Numbered from the stretch's first letter, positions 26,317-34,558 are shown. The stretch: 64,000 nucleotides of DNA from Nocardia cyriacigeorgica (GCF_010868145.1 NZ_JAAGUY010000009.1:1-64000); one strand, 5' to 3'. Notes: a model not told the origin generated them from the letters alone. Made by a program: numbers and translations.

Positions 26317-26338
26317 GGCGCACCCCGGAGGGTGCGCC
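26317..26338 (-). terminator. Hairpin between methyltransferase and secreted-protein genes
   Basis: Perfect 9-bp arms (26317-26325 and 26330-26338) with a cgga loop. It lies after the methyltransferase stop and about 26 nt before the next ATG, so it could end the upstream transcript or form part of the leader of the downstream gene. There is no T run. Confidence 0.5.
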
Positions 26339-26425
26339 CGCTGGTCTATGGCTGGTCGCGCTGGATCTGTGGTTCATCGGATGCCGCCCCATCAGGGCCC
26401 GGCTCGACTACGTCCACCACATCGC

Positions 26426-27298
26426 TCACCTCCCCTCGCTACTCGGTGCAGCTGTCGGCATCGGCTTGCGGACCAGCCCGCCGAGCATCAGGCGCTCCTC
26501 GGGGTACGGCTCACGTACCGGCGGACCCGTCGGCCACCACTGCTCCAGTTCGACCAGGCCCGGCTCGACCATCTCGAGATCACCGAAGTAGGCCGCGATC
26601 TCCTCTCGCGTGCGGTACCAGCCCGACCCCAAACCCATCTCGGTGAACTGGTATTGCACGTGTTCGGCGAGGTCGGCGAGTTCGGAGCCGTCCGCCGGGT
26701 TCCAGAAGTGGGTGATGGCGACGTATGAGCCGGGCGCGAGGGCGTCGATGTAGCGGCGCACGATCGCGGCGGGCAGGAGTTCGTCGTCTACGTGGTGCAG
26801 GATGCCGCACAGGATCAGCGCCACCGGTCGGTCGAAATCAATGCGCGCCGCGATATCTGGATCGGCCAGCAGCTTCGCTGGCTGGGTGAGGTCGCCAGCA
26901 ACGAACCGCACGTAATCGTTCGTCTCGAGCAGCACCCGCCCGTGCGCGTTGCACACCGGGTCGTTGTCCACATAGACGACCGTGGCGTCCGGATTCTGGC
27001 TCTGCGCGATCTCGTGGGTGTTTCCCACGGTCGGCAAACCGGCACCGATATCAAGGAACTGGTCGATACCCACCGTGCCGGCGAGGTAACGGGTGACACG
27101 GTGCAACCACCTGCGGTTCATCTTCGACACGTCCCGCTGGCGGGGTGCGGCCTTCAGGATTTGCTCGAAGGCGGCGCGGTCGACGTCGTAGTTGTCTTTG
27201 CCGCCCAGGCTGACGTCGTAGACGCGGGCGATGCTGGCGCGGGTGGTGTCCACGCCGACCGGGACACGTACACCGGTCTGGGGTGCGGGTTGGGTCAT
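26426..27298 (-). CDS. SAM-dependent methyltransferase (DUF574/PF04672-type)
   Basis: A 290-residue protein of the actinobacterial SAM-methyltransferase family with motif FLDIGAGLPTVGNTHE near residue 82, then VVYVDNDP and a LILCGILHHVDD segment. The family opens with the typical RASIARVYDVSLGGKDNYDVDR signature. The aggag just upstream of the ATG at 27298 fixes the start; a longer frame is open but lacks support. The substrate is unknown. These genes often sit beside XRE and winged-helix regulators, as here. Confidence 0.85.
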   Translation of the reverse strand: MTQPAPQTGVRVPVGVDTTRASIARVYDVSLGGKDNYDVDRAAFEQILKAAPRQRDVSKMNRRWLHRVTRYLAGTVGIDQFLDIGAGLPTVGNTHEIAQSQNPDATVVYVDNDPVCNAHGRVLLETNDYVRFVAGDLTQPAKLLADPDIAARIDFDRPVALILCGILHHVDDELLPAAIVRRYIDALAPGSYVAITHFWNPADGSELADLAEHVQYQFTEMGLGSGWYRTREEIAAYFGDLEMVEPGLVELEQWWPTGPPVREPYPEERLMLGGLVRKPMPTAAPSSEGR

Positions 27299-27303
27299 GT
27301 CTC

Positions 27304-27621
27304 CTACTCGGCAGGGCTGAATGTCGGGTACGGGGCGTGGGTGCGGCCGGTGTCGACGTCGATGACTTCCACCCGAGTGAGCGGGCGCGGGATCGTCCCG
27401 CCGAGATGCTCGAGGGACGGCACGAACAACGCGACCGCTTTGGTGCGTTGGATCGCGGTGCTCAGCGGGGTGATGGTGTCGGCTGCCTCCGGGAGGGCAA
27501 GCGTTTTGGCCAGGTCGTAGCCGTGGCGTTTGGCCATGGACCGCATGGTCGTTTCGTCCCATGCCTGCCGGGGTCCGGATAGGTCGGTGCGCAGGAACCC
27601 GACCGCTACTGGCCTAGTCAT
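27304..27621 (-). CDS. Protein of unknown function next to methyltransferase
   Basis: A 105-residue protein starting MTRPVAVGFLRTDLSG. It has an alpha/beta pattern reminiscent of a small resolvase-like or Rossmann-type start (AVGFLR, then a second strand AVALFVPSLEHLGG), but no catalytic motif is certain. ATG 27621 overlaps the upstream stop (ATGA) and it ends 5 nt before the methyltransferase, so the three genes form one operon. Confidence 0.6.
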   Translation of the reverse strand: MTRPVAVGFLRTDLSGPRQAWDETTMRSMAKRHGYDLAKTLALPEAADTITPLSTAIQRTKAVALFVPSLEHLGGTIPRPLTRVEVIDVDTGRTHAPYPTFSPAE

Positions 27622-27887
27622 GCGCGCACCCCCATCAGGTCGCGGTACATGGGATTTCGCATGATCGCCCGGCCGACCACGGTGGCCCGCCATTCCTTCG
27701 GGCAGGTGTTGTGTGGGCGCTGGTTCTGGCGGACCGCGCCGCAGTAGTGGTGTCGTGTCAGGCCCGTGCGGACGGTGGACTCAGCCAGGCCGGTCGCTGT
27801 GACCAGCTCCGCCACGCTCAACGCTCGCCCGTCATCCAGTCGGGCGAGCGCAGCCAAGATCTTCGCGTCGGGCTCGGAGAGCGCCAT
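27618..27887 (-). CDS. Winged-helix DNA-binding protein
   Basis: An 89-residue protein with a helix-turn-helix (LSVAELVTATGLAESTVRTGLTRH, about residues 23-46) in a MarR-like arrangement, and a short C-terminal region with two cysteines. It is the first gene of the operon with 27304-27621 and the methyltransferase, and diverges from the XRE/TPR regulator gene. Probably a local transcription regulator. Confidence 0.68.
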   Translation of the reverse strand: MALSEPDAKILAALARLDDGRALSVAELVTATGLAESTVRTGLTRHHYCGAVRQNQRPHNTCPKEWRATVVGRAIMRNPMYRDLMGVRA

Positions 27888-28008
27888 CGAATCCCCTCTG
27901 TCAGTGTCGGTTTGAGAGCGCCCGACGCCGGGGGTTGTGTGCCATGATGAGGGTGTATGGCCTGGTCACCCGGCGTCGGGGCCTATCTGGAACCTTTCCC
28001 GCGCCGCC

Positions 28009-28050
28009 GGTGACATCAGGTGACACGAAGGGGACATTGGGGGGACGTTC
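28009..28050 (+). promoter_or_regulatory. Four phased direct repeats upstream of the XRE/TPR gene
   Basis: Copies of GGTGACA or GGGGACA/G begin at 28009, 28019, 28030 and 28041, spaced 10, 11 and 11 nt, about one helical turn apart. They end 22 nt before the XRE/TPR start codon, in the divergent intergenic region. A multi-site operator for a helix-turn-helix regulator is likely. Confidence 0.6.
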
Positions 28051-28072
28051 CACTGACCGAGCAGGGGCGCAG

Positions 28073-29305
28073 ATGGCTACGGTGGCGGCATGGACGAAGC
28101 AGGACTGCGTCGCACTCCGCGACGCATACCGGTGGAGCCAGCAGGATCTGGCGGATCGGATCGGCGTCGTGGTCCGCACGGTGAAGCGGTGGGAGGCCGG
28201 GGACAAGATCGGCCGGAAAGCTGCCGCCGACCTGGACACCACGCTGGCGCAGGCGCCACCCGAGGTGGTTGCCCGGTTCCACGAGCTGCGTGGAGGCAGC
28301 GACGTGGATAGGCGACAACTGCTGAAAGCCGCACCGGTAGCCGCCGGTCTCGTCGCTCTCGGCCTCCAACCAGGCGAGCTGTTCCCAGGCGGGCCGGGCC
28401 GCCCCGATGCCGCTGCGGTGCAGGTGATCCGGTCCACGCTGCACTCGGCGATGCAACTGGACGACATGCTCGGCTCGCCTGCTGCCCAAGGCATGGTGGT
28501 GGCGCAGACGTCGGTGACGGAAGCAATGCTGCGCGACTGCACCCCAGCGATCCGGCCCGCTGTGCTGGCCCTGCACGCCGAGTGGATGGGGTTCGCGGGT
28601 TGCCTGGCATGGGACGCCGGCGAATACGACGCGGCGGCGCGGCTGTACATGCAGGCTCGTGATATGGCCCACGATGCGGAGGACTCCGACCTGGGCGCCT
28701 ACATGCTGACCCACCTGGCGCAGTTGGCGATCTGGCAGGAACGCCCTCGCGTCGCGATGGACTATGCGGTCGCCGCGCAAGCGTGGGCCAGAGACAGCCA
28801 GGACCGGCCGTTGCGGGCGTATGTGGCGATGCGGATGGCGGAAGCCGCTGCGATGGCCGGGCAGAAGCGTGCCTGCCTTGACGCGTTGGCCGCTGCTGAA
28901 GTGGAAATCGACGGTGTCGAGCCCAACCACCCATCGACGTCACGCGCCTACTTCGTGGGGTCCGGGATGCTGGAGTCCTACAAAGGTGGGTGCCTGACTC
29001 TGGTCGGGGAGGCAGCGGAGGCGGTTGCGGCGTCGCGGCGCGCGCTCACAATGATGGACCCTAGTTACACGCGCGACCGCGCCATCTCGTTGCTGGAGCT
29101 GGAGCGCGGCCTTATTCAGCTCGGCGAGATAGATGAGGCTGCCGCCGCAGTCGGCGAGGCGGTGGAGCTGACGGCGCAGAACCGTTCGCCGCGGTTGGTG
29201 GGGGCGATCCGGGACGGGCGCAGGGACCTGTCGCCATGGACGGGGTCGCGGTCGGTGCGGGACCTGGACGTCCAGCTGACCGACCGCGATATCCTCGCGG
29301 TGTGA
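28073..29305 (+). CDS. XRE-family regulator with TPR-like sensor region
   Basis: A 410-residue protein. An N-terminal Cro/C1 helix-turn-helix (YRWSQQDLADRIGVVVRTVKRWEAG, about residues 18-42) is followed by an RRQLLK linker and long alpha-helical repeats (residues 130-380) resembling the TPR-type sensors of many Streptomyces and Nocardia regulators. It diverges from the winged-helix/methyltransferase operon across an intergenic region with phased repeats. The start at ATG 28073 is chosen because the region upstream looks regulatory. Confidence 0.82.
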   Translation: MATVAAWTKQDCVALRDAYRWSQQDLADRIGVVVRTVKRWEAGDKIGRKAAADLDTTLAQAPPEVVARFHELRGGSDVDRRQLLKAAPVAAGLVALGLQPGELFPGGPGRPDAAAVQVIRSTLHSAMQLDDMLGSPAAQGMVVAQTSVTEAMLRDCTPAIRPAVLALHAEWMGFAGCLAWDAGEYDAAARLYMQARDMAHDAEDSDLGAYMLTHLAQLAIWQERPRVAMDYAVAAQAWARDSQDRPLRAYVAMRMAEAAAMAGQKRACLDALAAAEVEIDGVEPNHPSTSRAYFVGSGMLESYKGGCLTLVGEAAEAVAASRRALTMMDPSYTRDRAISLLELERGLIQLGEIDEAAAAVGEAVELTAQNRSPRLVGAIRDGRRDLSPWTGSRSVRDLDVQLTDRDILAV

Positions 29306-29637
29306 CTTTCCCGGTCGACCCCCGCGAGCCGCTGATCATGAAGCGGCTCGCGAAGGCGCGGGCAGCGTTCGACGGGTCGAAACCCACCTACATCGGTGGT
29401 GGCCGACGCTCCGACCCCACGGAGGCATACCGCCGAGCGCAGAGCGACCTACACGCGGCACGGCAGGCCCGTAACCGCCTGCTTGTCGACCTTGTCGGCG
29501 ATGCCGACGCGGTACCGATCGCGCTGGCAAAACGTCTCGGATTGACCGGGCGTGAGGCCGTGCACGTGATCGAGACGGCCCGTTCCGGAACGAAGCTGCT
29601 GCGTAGTCATGTGCTCGGGTCGGCATCCGGCGACTGA
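29302..29637 (+). CDS. Small helical protein coupled to the XRE/TPR regulator
   Basis: A 111-residue basic, helical protein whose GTG overlaps the regulator stop codon (GTGA). The C-terminal region (DAVPIALAKRLGLTGREAVHVIETAR) looks like a small helix-turn-helix, so it may help the upstream regulator bind DNA. An internal ATG at 29338 is an alternative start. Confidence 0.6.
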   Translation: MTFPVDPREPLIMKRLAKARAAFDGSKPTYIGGGRRSDPTEAYRRAQSDLHAARQARNRLLVDLVGDADAVPIALAKRLGLTGREAVHVIETARSGTKLLRSHVLGSASGD

Positions 29638-29756
29638 TCTGCGGGTAGTTCGCTGATCCAGGCGGCCCATACGGCGAGGGCCTGTTCGGTCGGCGGGCCG
29701 GGCTTTGTGAGGGGTGGTTCGTACCGGGGGATGGGTTCGAGTCGGATCGGTTCCAT
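29607..29756 (-). CDS. Short protein downstream of zinc-ribbon-like gene
   Basis: A 49-residue Pro-rich frame starting MEPIRLEPIPRYEPP with a WAAWISELP helix. Its ATG is 2 nt after the stop of the 29759-30091 gene, which argues that it is translated. It overlaps the 3' end of the opposite-strand gene at 29302-29637. No function known. Confidence 0.42.
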   Translation of the reverse strand: MEPIRLEPIPRYEPPLTKPGPPTEQALAVWAAWISELPADQSPDADPST

Positions 29757-29758
29757 GC

Positions 29759-30091
29759 TCACTGTGACGCGACAGGTCCGAGGCTGGTTCCATCCCGTTG
29801 CGCGCGCTCGGCGCGGCGGTCGAACACGCCGCGCTCACACTCGTCGGTCTCAGGCGGCCAGATCACCATGGCCTCACACGTGCGGCATAACCAGGTGCGA
29901 TGCCCACCGCAACGGCAGGCGCATGCTCCGACGAGTACGCGACCGGCACCGAGTTGGTGGCCGTTTGGGCAGGCGACGGGCGAGGGGACTTCCCACCGCT
30001 CGGTGCGTGCGTCCTGGTAGAGGGCGTCCGGGTTGATGTTGGTTCGGCCGTTGCTGATCTGCCAGACCGGCCGCCAGCCTTTCGAACTCAC
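29759..30091 (-). CDS. Cys-rich, zinc-ribbon-like small protein
   Basis: A 110-residue protein with cysteines spaced like a zinc ribbon (CPNGH, CACRCGGH, CRTCE, between residues 41 and 73) followed by a charged tail. Such proteins are common in actinobacterial accessory regions and phages. It starts at an ATG facing the convergent-region genes and forms a short operon with the 49-residue frame after it. Function unknown. Confidence 0.6.
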   Translation of the reverse strand: MSSKGWRPVWQISNGRTNINPDALYQDARTERWEVPSPVACPNGHQLGAGRVLVGACACRCGGHRTWLCRTCEAMVIWPPETDECERGVFDRRAERAQRDGTSLGPVASQ

Positions 30092-30133
30092 ATTCGAATA
30101 CTACCGGGATCTGGTCGCTGCAAGCGGGCTCTA

Positions 30134-30556
30134 CTAGTCGATAGCGAAGAATGTTGCTTCGGCCTGGGTGTCGCTTCCGTCGATCGTCACAACCCATCGA
30201 TATTCGCCAGGCGGGAGCGGTATTCCCGGCCCCAGATTCACCACCGCGCACATCCGCTGGATCCCTGGGCGGTCGACGGAGCTCGGGTCGATGCCCATTT
30301 CCACTTCCACCTGAACGGTCCGGCCGCCTCCGTCGCTGCTGGGTATTTTGACAACTTCGCTGGTGGGATCGCACAGGTCGACATGTATTGTCCGACGTGT
30401 CGTCGCGAGGACTTCGTCATTGGTTAGATCGGCGATGACGATCACAGCCATGGGGACCGTCGGAGTTGGGACGCTGGTCCATCCCAGGCCAAGGGCGTGG
30501 ACCTTCCCTGCAGGGTCGACCTGTGCAGAGTCGGCCAGTAGTGCGGTTACCCGCAT
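30134..30556 (-). CDS. DUF6941-like protein, third gene of the toxin-antitoxin cluster
   Basis: A 140-residue beta-rich protein whose opening VTALLADSAQVDPAGKVHALGLGWT resembles a family of unknown function widespread in actinobacteria (I recall it as DUF6941). It ends in a typical GEYRWVVTIDG strand pair. Its ATG lies inside the end of the antitoxin-like gene (10 nt overlap), so it is translationally coupled to that gene. A role in the toxin-antitoxin module is possible but unproven. Confidence 0.68.
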   Translation of the reverse strand: MRVTALLADSAQVDPAGKVHALGLGWTSVPTPTVPMAVIVIADLTNDEVLATTRRTIHVDLCDPTSEVVKIPSSDGGGRTVQVEVEMGIDPSSVDRPGIQRMCAVVNLGPGIPLPPGEYRWVVTIDGSDTQAEATFFAID

Positions 30557-31158
30557 TTCGCACCCGCAGAGTTGACCATTGTCGTCGCGATCGTGGTCCT
30601 GGAGGTGAGTGCGTCACATAGTGCCGCAGCGTTCGTCGGCGTTGCGCTGGTGTGCGTCACCAGAGATGTGTGTGTCATGGCCCAGTAGGCCACACGCGGC
30701 TCAGCGAAGCTGACGTCGACACGCCGTGCCTCCAAGCTTGCCTGCGTGAAGGGCTCGACGCGATGTCTGATCAGCACTCCCAAGGCGTGTGCGTAGTAGC
30801 GGAGCATCGACAGCCGAGGGTTGGAATCGATCCGTTCGAACCGTGAGATCACGCTCCTGTGGACGCCGATCATGTCAGCCAACTGGGACTGACTCAGTCC
30901 AGCCTTTTCGCGGGCTTCAACGAGCGAGCGCTTGAGCTCGATCTCTTCCTTTGCAAGTTCTCCTGCGAGGACCTGGCTAGGCGTCCTCGTCGTGCGTCGC
31001 TGCCGTATCCCCATGGCCAGATGCTCCCATCGGTGTTGCAATTCTCGCAACAGATTCAATGTTTCCCCAGCATACGGCATGTAACGCTGTTCCGCCGACA
31101 CCAAGAAAGTAGCCGGTCCATAGCCACGCGTATGTGCTTGTCCTGCATTGGCCGCCAT
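30547..31158 (-). CDS. HigA-like antitoxin with XRE helix-turn-helix
   Basis: A protein of up to 203 residues with a Cro/C1 helix-turn-helix (AREKAGLSQSQLADMIGVHRSVISRFER) in the middle, the layout of HigA antitoxins, and an unusually long C-terminal extension of about 70 residues. Starts at 31158, 31080 and 31014 are all possible; 31080 or 31014 would reduce the overlap with the toxin-like gene. It would neutralise the upstream toxin and repress the operon. Confidence 0.68.
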   Translation of the reverse strand: MAANAGQAHTRGYGPATFLVSAEQRYMPYAGETLNLLRELQHRWEHLAMGIRQRRTTRTPSQVLAGELAKEEIELKRSLVEAREKAGLSQSQLADMIGVHRSVISRFERIDSNPRLSMLRYYAHALGVLIRHRVEPFTQASLEARRVDVSFAEPRVAYWAMTHTSLVTHTSATPTNAAALCDALTSRTTIATTMVNSAGAKCG

Positions 31159-31616
31159 TTGTTGGGAGGGTCATCGGATGCCTTCGACCCGAGGAGGCAC
31201 GCTACAAGGGACTGCTCATTGTGGGGCGCTTCCCCGAAGTACAGGCGGTACTGGCGGTACTTTCCGCGCCGCCCCTCCTTGCCGCCTGCCTTCAGTTCGC
31301 CCAGCCATGGCCTGGTGAGTCTTGCCGCAAGATTGCGCGCGAGCCCGACTGGTGCCCGAAACGATTCTGTGCCAATCCCATCCCGTTCGGCTTCCTCCAT
31401 GGTCTGGATCAGGAATTCGAACGCAACAACGTCGCTGTGTTCAAGGTCATCGAACTCCGCGCGGAATGTGTCCAACTCGACCCACGTGCAGCCGCCGTCG
31501 CAAGCTTTCGTCGATTCGTCTCCGCGGGTCATACGCGCGCCTGTTGCCCTGCTGAATCCACCCATCGACCATAGCGCCGGATGGGATCGCAGATAGCCAG
31601 TTATCGTGTCCTCCAC
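31056..31616 (-). CDS. HigB/RelE-like toxin candidate
   Basis: A protein of up to 186 residues preceding the HigA-like gene. The region from about residue 95 (LTRPWLGELKAGG, YRQYRLYFGE, then a DKHIRVAMDRLLSW helix) matches the general pattern of phage Gp49/HigB-type mRNA interferases. The order toxin then antitoxin is that of higBA. The start is uncertain: GTG 31616 or ATG 31532. The identification rests on pattern and context, not on a proven catalytic residue. Confidence 0.55.
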   Translation of the reverse strand: MEDTITGYLRSHPALWSMGGFSRATGARMTRGDESTKACDGGCTWVELDTFRAEFDDLEHSDVVAFEFLIQTMEEAERDGIGTESFRAPVGLARNLAARLTRPWLGELKAGGKEGRRGKYRQYRLYFGEAPHNEQSLVACLLGSKASDDPPNKWRPMQDKHIRVAMDRLLSWCRRNSVTCRMLGKH

Positions 31617-32626
31617 CGCAACACTGGATCGGATGGCATTGGGGCACCGATGAGCCAGGCCGCGACCACCTCACGCGTAACCCGCGATCCGGCGCCTGGG
31701 TCGATGGCGCCACAGAACTCCGGACCGCCGCCGAACCACGGCAGATCGGTAGGCGTGTAGTGCCCGCCGCCCTCGAGCGTCCCGATTACCGCGTCGGTGC
31801 CCAACCATGACGCGTGCACCATCATCCCGTTGGCGAGCAACAGCACGGGTTGATCGATGTCGGGTGCCGGGCCGATGCCGTCCCACGCCGCCGACCCGTC
31901 GAGCACGATCACCGAACGGATCCGTGCATCAGCGGCGGCCGTGCCGACCGCGGTCTGCCCGCCGTAGGAGTGTCCGGCCATCGCCACGCGCTCAAGGTCG
32001 ACCTGGTCGCCGACGAGAGGGAGCTCGGCGAGCTGATCGAGCACGGTGGTTGCGTCGGCGACTCGGGTGCGCAGCTGGGCGCGCATGTAGCTGGCGTCGC
32101 CGGAGTTTGGCGGGGTGCCGGTGCGGACGCGTCCGCGGATCTCGACCGCGGGTGATTCGCCGGTGTGGTCGACGGCGACGACGTATCCGCGTGAAGCGAG
32201 ATCCATCAGCAGCCCGGAGGCGAGCCAACGTGGCGCCCCCATTCCCGGCGACCAGATCACCACGGGCAGATGGTCACCGGCGACCGGGGCGCCCTCGGCG
32301 ACGGGCAGTGTTGCGGTCGCCATCGCCGGGGCGGCGCCCGGTGTGCGCAACCACAGAGCGGCCTCGGCGGCGAGCTGCGCGCGCACCACGGCCGTGCTCG
32401 CTGGGATGTACGGAGTGGTGCCGCTCGAGCGAGTGGGATACCAGATCGACACAGGGATGGAGCGGCCTGCGTTCGACAGCACGGTGTCGGTGCGGCCGAT
32501 ATGGTGCGGGCCGGTCGGCGCTGGCAGTGGCATCGTGGCGGCGCGGGCGGGGCTGGCGAGCCATCCGAGGCCGGTGGACATGAGCGCAAGCGTGGCAAGC
32601 GCGGCACTGATAAGGCGGGTTATCAC
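31601..32626 (-). CDS. Secreted alpha/beta hydrolase (PAF-acetylhydrolase-like)
   Basis: A 341-residue protein with a signal peptide (hydrophobic residues 5-20, cleavage near ARA at about 29). It has the nucleophile elbow GHSYGG (Ser of AGHSYGGQT) and an oxyanion region PVVIWSPGMG, then VIVLDGSAAWDG and a late GGGHYTPTD that may hold the His. The pattern resembles platelet-activating-factor acetylhydrolase-type esterases. GTG 32626 overlaps the stop of the upstream gene. It could act on lipids outside the cell. Confidence 0.82.
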   Translation of the reverse strand: MITRLISAALATLALMSTGLGWLASPARAATMPLPAPTGPHHIGRTDTVLSNAGRSIPVSIWYPTRSSGTTPYIPASTAVVRAQLAAEAALWLRTPGAAPAMATATLPVAEGAPVAGDHLPVVIWSPGMGAPRWLASGLLMDLASRGYVVAVDHTGESPAVEIRGRVRTGTPPNSGDASYMRAQLRTRVADATTVLDQLAELPLVGDQVDLERVAMAGHSYGGQTAVGTAAADARIRSVIVLDGSAAWDGIGPAPDIDQPVLLLANGMMVHASWLGTDAVIGTLEGGGHYTPTDLPWFGGGPEFCGAIDPGAGSRVTREVVAAWLIGAPMPSDPVLRWRTR

Positions 32627-32844
32627 TGGGCTGCCGCCTCGGCGCACGGGATGCACCAGAACGTCTGGATATCGTGCGGGCAGTGGTCGCCGGTCGGCCG
32701 CCAAGGCCCGGACTCGTCGCCACAGTTGAGGCGGCGCGGCCGGTCATGGTTGTGGCCAGGATCACACACCGGGTGGGTGTCAGCCGGGTCGGCGTCCGCA
32801 GTGGGGGTGTGCGCGTAAGCTACAGATTGAGCTACAGTGCTCAT
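32623..32844 (-). CDS. Small Cys/His-rich protein
   Basis: A 73-residue protein with cysteines and histidines arranged as possible metal ligands (HPVCDPGHNH, CGD, HCPHD, WCIPC between residues 24 and 68). Its stop overlaps the GTG of the hydrolase gene, so they are co-translated. Near its ATG there is a short hairpin (cgggat with atcccg). It is the last gene before tRNA-Lys. Confidence 0.55.
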   Translation of the reverse strand: MSTVAQSVAYAHTPTADADPADTHPVCDPGHNHDRPRRLNCGDESGPWRPTGDHCPHDIQTFWCIPCAEAAAQ

Positions 32845-32897
32845 CCTCGGGATTCCTATCCCGGAGGGAATGAGCTGGTCAGAAGGTAATTCTTAGG

Positions 32898-32970
<73 letters not shown>

Positions 32971-33279
32971 GTGCTCCGTGTTTCGGTGCGGGACAGACAT
33001 TAACAGGACCGGGCGCAGAAAGTGAAATCGATACCTCGACCGAGGGTGTGGCGTATGTCGCCCCACCCGTAACGGGTTGTGGTCCGGGAGGGATCTATCC
33101 CTGAGACTCGCCGGGACGAGCCGGTCATCACGTTGGGAACGGTCTGTCGGGCTGGCAGAATGGCGGGACGTGGTCTCGACCGGTCCCGCCCGGTGCGGTG
33201 GGTTGAGCTCGGTGGGTAGTCGGTGGGATCCGAAGCCGTCGGTGCGGGCTGTTGCACCGGGACTTGAAACGGGGTTGAG
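32971..33279. other. Intergenic region before the L,D-transpeptidase gene
   Basis: 309 nt without a supported gene. It must hold the promoters of tRNA-Lys (minus) and of the transpeptidase (plus). I see no convincing hairpin or repeat; overlapping frames here are antisense noise. Confidence 0.6.
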
Positions 33280-34491
33280 ATGCGCATTGGTCGAGGTCGA
33301 CAGCGGTCGACATGGAAGCTGGCAGGGCCGCTGGTCCTGCTCGCGGTCGTGGCGTTGGCATTGCCTTCGTGCTCGTCGTCGGAGGCGACGAACGAGTCGG
33401 TGGCCATCGACCGCAACCCCATTACCGAACTGATCAAGCCGAAGCTACTGGCGCCGGTGAAGGACGGCGACGTCGGTGTGTCGCCGGCCGCGCCGATGAC
33501 ATTCGAGGTCGAGGACGGCAAGTTCACCGACGTGTCGTTGCTCACGCCGGAGGATCAGCCGGTGGCCGGCGCGCTCGCGGCGGACGGCCGGTCCTGGGCG
33601 ACCTCGGAGCCGCTGGGTTACGGGCGCACCTACAAGTTGGTGGCGGAAGCCGTCGGGCTCGGCGGTGCGACCACCAGCACCATGAGCTTCACCACCACCT
33701 CTCCCGACAGCAAGACCAAGCCCTATCTCATCCCCGGTGAGGGCGAGGTCGTCGGTATCGGGCAGCCGGTCGCGATCCAGTTCGATGAGAACATCCCCGA
33801 TCGCAAGGCGGCCCAGGAGGCCATCAAGATCACCACCGAACCGGCCGTCGAGGGCGCGTTCTACTGGGTGAACAATCGCGAAGTCCGGTGGCGGCCCGAG
33901 CATTTCTGGGCTCCGGGCACCAAGGTCACCATCGACGTGAACGTCTATGGCAAGGATCTGGGTGACGGGCTCTACGGCCAGGACGACATCCACTCGTTCT
34001 TCACCGTCGGCGATGCGGTGGTCTTCACCGCCGACGACAACACCAAGCAGGTGACCGTGCAGAAGAACGGTCAGGTGATCCGCACCATGCCGACCTCGAT
34101 GGGTAAGGACAGCACACCCACCGACAACGGCATCTACATCGTGGCCGACAGGCATCGCGAGATCATCATGGATTCCTCGACCTATGGTGTGTCGGTCAAT
34201 TCGCCCGATGGTTATCGCACACCGGTCGACTTCGCGACCCGGATCTCCTACAGCGGTATCTTCTTCCATTCGGCGCCGTGGTCGGTGGGGCAGCAGGGCT
34301 ATTCGAATACCAGTCACGGCTGTCTGAACCTGAGTCCGGCCGATGCGGCCTGGGTGTTCGAGAACGCCAAACGTGGTGACATCACCATCGTTCAGAACAC
34401 CGTCGGCGGGACGCTGTCCGGTGTGGACGGTCTCGGTGACTGGAACATTCCTTGGTCGGAGTGGAAGGCGGGCAACGCCGACGTGGGCTGA
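33280..34491 (+). CDS. L,D-transpeptidase lipoprotein (LdtMt2-like)
   Basis: A 403-residue enzyme that forms 3-3 cross-links in peptidoglycan. An N-terminal lipobox (LPSC, Cys31) anchors it outside the membrane. Two Ig-like domains follow (about residues 55-150 and 150-245), then a YkuD catalytic domain (about 250-375) with His330 in FFHSAPW and the nucleophile Cys348 in SNTSHGCLN. The C-terminal WNIPWSEWKAG tail is typical of the mycobacterial LdtMt2 type. A strong hairpin follows at 34527-34558. Confidence 0.93.
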   Translation: MRIGRGRQRSTWKLAGPLVLLAVVALALPSCSSSEATNESVAIDRNPITELIKPKLLAPVKDGDVGVSPAAPMTFEVEDGKFTDVSLLTPEDQPVAGALAADGRSWATSEPLGYGRTYKLVAEAVGLGGATTSTMSFTTTSPDSKTKPYLIPGEGEVVGIGQPVAIQFDENIPDRKAAQEAIKITTEPAVEGAFYWVNNREVRWRPEHFWAPGTKVTIDVNVYGKDLGDGLYGQDDIHSFFTVGDAVVFTADDNTKQVTVQKNGQVIRTMPTSMGKDSTPTDNGIYIVADRHREIIMDSSTYGVSVNSPDGYRTPVDFATRISYSGIFFHSAPWSVGQQGYSNTSHGCLNLSPADAAWVFENAKRGDITIVQNTVGGTLSGVDGLGDWNIPWSEWKAGNADVG

Positions 34492-34526
34492 TACGTCGGC
34501 AGGCCGATCCGGCCCGAGAGATGCCA

Positions 34527-34558
34527 CGAGCGGGCGCCGGTGATCCGGTGCCCGCTCG
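34527..34558 (+). terminator. Terminator hairpin between convergent genes
   Basis: 14-nt arms (34527-34540 and 34545-34558) with one mismatch and a tgat loop, followed by cgtggtttcc. It separates the L,D-transpeptidase gene from the opposite small secreted protein. Confidence 0.75.

Larger units (their letters stand above)
1..32897. mobile_element. Prophage (late/virion half plus accessory right arm)
   Basis: From the left edge to about 25.55 kb nearly every gene is a siphovirus structural, packaging or lysis gene in canonical order on the plus strand. From 25.57 to 32.85 kb there are accessory and regulatory genes, mostly on the minus strand. The right limit is inferred from tRNA-Lys at 32898-32970, whose 3' end points into the prophage, as in tRNA-targeting integration. 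No integrase, excisionase, immunity repressor or replication gene is visible, so the element must extend left of the window. Whether the 25.6-32.8 kb segment is phage cargo or host DNA is not settled by sequence alone. Confidence 0.75.

Noticed and set aside
32820..32880. Short inverted repeat near the 73-codon Cys-rich gene as a terminator of tRNA-Lys
   Set aside because: Only 6-bp perfect arms, no T run, and it overlaps the gene's leader.
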